Below are positions 61,705 to 64,000 of a stretch of 64,000 nucleotides of DNA, one piece after another. The first letter of the stretch is position 1. The number at the start of each line of letters is the position of its first letter. This stretch comes from Lachnospiraceae bacterium (GTDB taxonomy: Bacteria > Bacillota > Clostridia > Lachnospirales > Lachnospiraceae). The stretch covers positions 1-64,000 of the forward strand of contig JAAUZE010000005.1 in the NCBI GenBank assembly GCA_014804755.1, in the 5' to 3' direction. The notes under the pieces were generated by a model. That model was not told the DNA's origin. It saw only the letters and a list, made by a program, of their open reading frames with translations, and made no database searches. The translations under genes were made by a program, and so were the position numbers.

Positions 61705-63139
61705 TCGTGTCAGTCTCCTTTCCGGAACCCAGCGTGATCTTTTTCTTTTCACAGATTTCACCGATCACCTTCGTCAGCTCCTCATCCGTCAAAACCGTCA
61801 CACGCCCTGCCGCATATTCCTCATCTACCCACTGCTTTACCGCCTGCACGAGCGGCGAATGTTTATCCACTGCATCGTCGGCATTCAATTTATAATACGT
61901 ATTGATCCAATGCGCGATTCCCGCCAGCCCCGATGTATTGGACACCGCGCAGAGCACCGGACGGTTCAAAAACTTCTCCGTATCAAAGATATTGTAAATC
62001 TCCTCATTTTTCAAAAGTCCGTCCGCATGGATGCCGGCCCGCGTCACATTAAAATTCTTTCCGACAAAGGGCGTGCGCGGCGGAATGTGATAACCGATTT
62101 CCTTTTCATAATATTCCGCCAGCTCCGTGATCACGGTCGTATCCATCCCGTTTAAGTCGCCCCGAAGCTGCGCATATTCGAAAACCATTGCCTCAAGCGG
62201 CGTATTTCCCGTTCTCTCCCCGATACCGAACAGCGAAGTATTGATTCCCGAACAGCCATAGAGCCATGCCGTCGTCGAGTTCACAACCGCCTTGTAAAAA
62301 TCGTTATGCCCGTGCCATTCAATCAGCTCATGCGGCACGCCCGCATGCGTATAAAGCGCATAAATGATTCCCTGCACGCTGCGCGGGATGACCGCGCCCG
62401 GATAATTCACGCCATAGCCCATCGTGTCACAGGCGCGCACCTTGATCGGAATATGATATTCCTCCATCAGCTTCATCAATTCTAAGCAGAACGGTACGAC
62501 ATAGCCGTATATATCCGCCCGCGTAATGTCCTCCAAATGGCACCTGGGGCTGATTCCCTCCTCCAGACAGGCTTTTACGATACTTAAATAATGGTCCATT
62601 GCCTGTCTGCGGTTCATCTTCAATTTTAAGAAAATATGATAATCCGAGCAGCTTACCAAAATGCCCGTCTCCTTCATACCAAGTTCCTTGACAAGCTTAA
62701 AATCCTCCTTGCTCGCACGAATCCAGCTCGTCACTTCCGGAAACTGATACCCCCGCTCCATACATTTGTATACCGCATCGCGGTCTTTCTTACTATATAA
62801 AAAGAATTCACTGGCGCGGATCATACCGTTTTCTCCGCCCAGCTTGTGCAGATAATCATAAATCGTCACGATCTGCTCCGTTGTATAGGGCGCTCTTGAC
62901 TGCTGACCGTCGCGGAATGTCGTGTCCGTGATCCAAATATCCCTCGGCATATTGTGCGGCACAATCCTGTCATTAAACGGGATCTTCGGCACTTCGGAGT
63001 ACGGAAACATGTTTCGGAACACATTCGGCTTTTCCACATCATCCAAATAATAAATATGCTCCTCGATCTGCAGCAGATTATTATGACTGTTCATGCTGAC
63101 CGGTCTGTTTTCAAACATTTGCTCTTTGCTCATCTGCAT
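61679..63139 (-). CDS. Probable citrate (Re)-synthase (DRE-TIM metallolyase family)
   Basis: A 486-residue enzyme of the homocitrate/isopropylmalate synthase superfamily: WITDTTFRDGQQSRAPYT holds the catalytic Arg-Asp, with IEWHGHNDFYKAVVNST carrying the metal-binding His pair and GIGERTGNTPLEAMV. An operon with icd, rather than leucine or lysine genes, favours Re-citrate synthase, the anaerobe enzyme described from Clostridium kluyveri, which condenses acetyl-CoA and oxaloacetate. No aconitase gene is in the window. Homocitrate synthase is the main alternative. AGGAG lies 7 bases before the ATG. Confidence 0.78.
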   Translation of the reverse strand: MQMSKEQMFENRPVSMNSHNNLLQIEEHIYYLDDVEKPNVFRNMFPYSEVPKIPFNDRIVPHNMPRDIWITDTTFRDGQQSRAPYTTEQIVTIYDYLHKLGGENGMIRASEFFLYSKKDRDAVYKCMERGYQFPEVTSWIRASKEDFKLVKELGMKETGILVSCSDYHIFLKLKMNRRQAMDHYLSIVKACLEEGISPRCHLEDITRADIYGYVVPFCLELMKLMEEYHIPIKVRACDTMGYGVNYPGAVIPRSVQGIIYALYTHAGVPHELIEWHGHNDFYKAVVNSTTAWLYGCSGINTSLFGIGERTGNTPLEAMVFEYAQLRGDLNGMDTTVITELAEYYEKEIGYHIPPRTPFVGKNFNVTRAGIHADGLLKNEEIYNIFDTEKFLNRPVLCAVSNTSGLAGIAHWINTYYKLNADDAVDKHSPLVQAVKQWVDEEYAAGRVTVLTDEELTKVIGEICEKKKITLGSGKETDTNAEAGCEK

Positions 63140-63217
63140 TTCCTTTCTCCTTCCGGTGTTTACTGAAAAAGAATGATCTTCATCCTTTACGACATCCCGA
63201 CGCAGCGCCGGACAACG

Positions 63218-63239
63218 GTATAATTGTATACAATTATAC
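63218..63239. promoter_or_regulatory. Perfect 22-base palindrome, probable GntR operator
   Basis: The half site GTATAATTGTA is followed by its exact complement, with the centre between 63228 and 63229. The central TTGTATACAA resembles sites of FCD-type GntR regulators. It covers the predicted -10 box of the citrate synthase operon and the stop codon of the protease gene. Confidence 0.8.
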
Positions 63240-63251
63240 TTTGCTTGTCAA
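63223..63251 (-). promoter_or_regulatory. Predicted promoter of the citrate synthase-gntR-icd operon
   Basis: On the minus strand a perfect TTGACA (63246-63251) and TACAAT (63223-63228) are 17 bases apart. The -35 lies inside the last codons of the protease gene, and the -10 lies inside the palindrome. Confidence 0.8.
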
Positions 63252-64000
63252 TAATTTTTCCATATTCAGCATACCATAGCCCTGTTTCGCATAATTTTCA
63301 TGTAAATCCGTTGTACTAAGCTGTAATTTTCTTTTTGCCATATAAGCGCTCATATACGGCTGCTGCTCCATCAGAAGCGCCGCCGCTCCCGCCACAATCG
63401 GCACGGACATGGAGGTTCCCGTTTTTGCCGTGTAGCCCCATCCTCCGCCGCGTACACGCGTCATGCGATGCGCGCAGGAATAAATCTCCGTTCCGGGCGC
63501 GACCAGATCCGGTTTTCTGATCTCCCATCCATGCCTGCCGCGGCCCGAACGCATTTCACACGAATGGCCTTGTTTGTCCTTATAGCCGAAGTCATGGCAT
63601 CCGACGGTCAATACGCGGGAACTTAAGGCAATCTGAGAGATTGTGCCATATGCAGGCCCCCCGTTTCCTGCCGCGGTCACAACAAGAATCCCCTTTTCAC
63701 TGACATATTCCAACATCTGTGACATTTCCAAAAGCATCCGTTCATCCTCTAAGCCGTAAACGGCAAGGGACAGGTTCAGCACATGAATGCGCTGTTTTTC
63801 ATGAAGTCGCATGATCCATTCCAAGGCGTACAGAAGCGCGGTGCTGTCTCCTTCCCCATCCGCATGGAGTATTTTCGCATTCACCAGTTCACAATCGGGC
63901 GCCATGCCCGTGTATCTACCACCTGACATCGCGCCGTTTCCGGCCAATATCCCGTTAATATGCGTTCCGTGTCCGCAATCATCATACGCGCCAATGCGCG
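63234..64000 (-). CDS. Subtilisin-like serine protease (S8), 5' part beyond window edge
   Basis: The last ~254 codons of a subtilase. The catalytic His motif CGHGTHINGILAGNG is at the window edge (around 63950-63985), the oxyanion-hole Asn is in VTAAGNGGPAYG, and the catalytic Ser is in GTSMSVPIVAGAAALLM. The catalytic Asp and any signal peptide lie outside the window, so the location of the enzyme cannot be judged. The frame is open to position 64000 without a start in view. Its 3' end carries the promoter of the next operon and there is no terminator between them. Confidence 0.93.
   Translation of the reverse strand, partial: RIGAYDDCGHGTHINGILAGNGAMSGGRYTGMAPDCELVNAKILHADGEGDSTALLYALEWIMRLHEKQRIHVLNLSLAVYGLEDERMLLEMSQMLEYVSEKGILVVTAAGNGGPAYGTISQIALSSRVLTVGCHDFGYKDKQGHSCEMRSGRGRHGWEIRKPDLVAPGTEIYSCAHRMTRVRGGGWGYTAKTGTSMSVPIVAGAAALLMEQQPYMSAYMAKRKLQLSTTDLHENYAKQGYGMLNMEKLLTSKV

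Noticed and set aside
1-64000. tRNA, rRNA, riboswitch or ribozyme genes
   Set aside because: Gaps between genes are mostly under 170 bases and I saw no cloverleaf, rRNA segment or recognisable riboswitch core in them.

Overview
The window is a 64 kb piece of a low-to-medium G+C Gram-positive chromosome, most probably a spore-forming member of Clostridia (Lachnospiraceae-like). The evidence is the set of Firmicute neighbourhoods: radC-mreB-mreC-mreD-mrdA, miaB-mutS-mutL-miaA-ynbB, yqfC-yqfD-phoH-HD membrane protein-ybeY, alr next to an EndoA/MazF toxin, tepA next to ftsK/spoIIIE, and the sporulation proteins YqfC/YqfD. Every gene I can support lies on the minus strand, so transcription runs from high to low coordinates. 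I see no tRNA, rRNA, CRISPR array, insertion sequence or prophage. No gap without a gene exceeds 300 bases.

Layout from low to high coordinates: 1-4080, cell-shape operon (mrdA partial, mreD, mreC, mreB) behind radC. 4235-12647, mismatch repair and tRNA modification (ynbB-like, miaA, mutL, mutS, miaB). 12769-15799, proline synthesis (proA, proB) enclosing a folate cyclo-ligase and a DUF896 protein. 15832-19594, two overlapping flavoproteins and a BofC-like membrane protein. 19646-21080, a lipoprotein cassette flanked by a 38-base duplication of the neighbouring gene's tail. 21081-28217, MurJ/SpoVB-type flippase, ybeY, HD membrane protein, phoH, yqfD, yqfC and pyrimidine-nucleoside phosphorylase.

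28325-38360 is the accessory region: two paralogous toroid-like proteins around a DUF3781 protein, a lipoprotein, a voltage-gated-type K+ channel, a RelB/DinJ-YoeB toxin-antitoxin pair, a gene split by one in-frame stop that also carries an in-frame 24-base repeat array, an XRE regulator and two unknown proteins.

38394-63139 returns to housekeeping: rlmH, two zinc-ribbon membrane proteins, the NfnAB-type flavoprotein pair, folD and fhs (one-carbon metabolism), ftsK, tepA, a membrane protein with a long lysine-rich repeat tail, yebC, a CBS-domain membrane protein, mazF, alr, nnrE/nnrD, a coiled-coil protein, rex, and a citrate branch operon (probable Re-citrate synthase, GntR regulator, isocitrate dehydrogenase). 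The citrate operon is preceded by a perfect palindrome lying over its predicted -10 box. The window ends inside a subtilisin-like protease gene.

The metabolic genes point to an anaerobe that makes glutamate through citrate and isocitrate, proline from glutamate, and one-carbon units through formyl-tetrahydrofolate, with NAD(H)/NADP(H) balance handled by NfnAB and sensed by Rex. Start codons were chosen from Shine-Dalgarno spacing and family length, and several differ from the longest possible reading frame.
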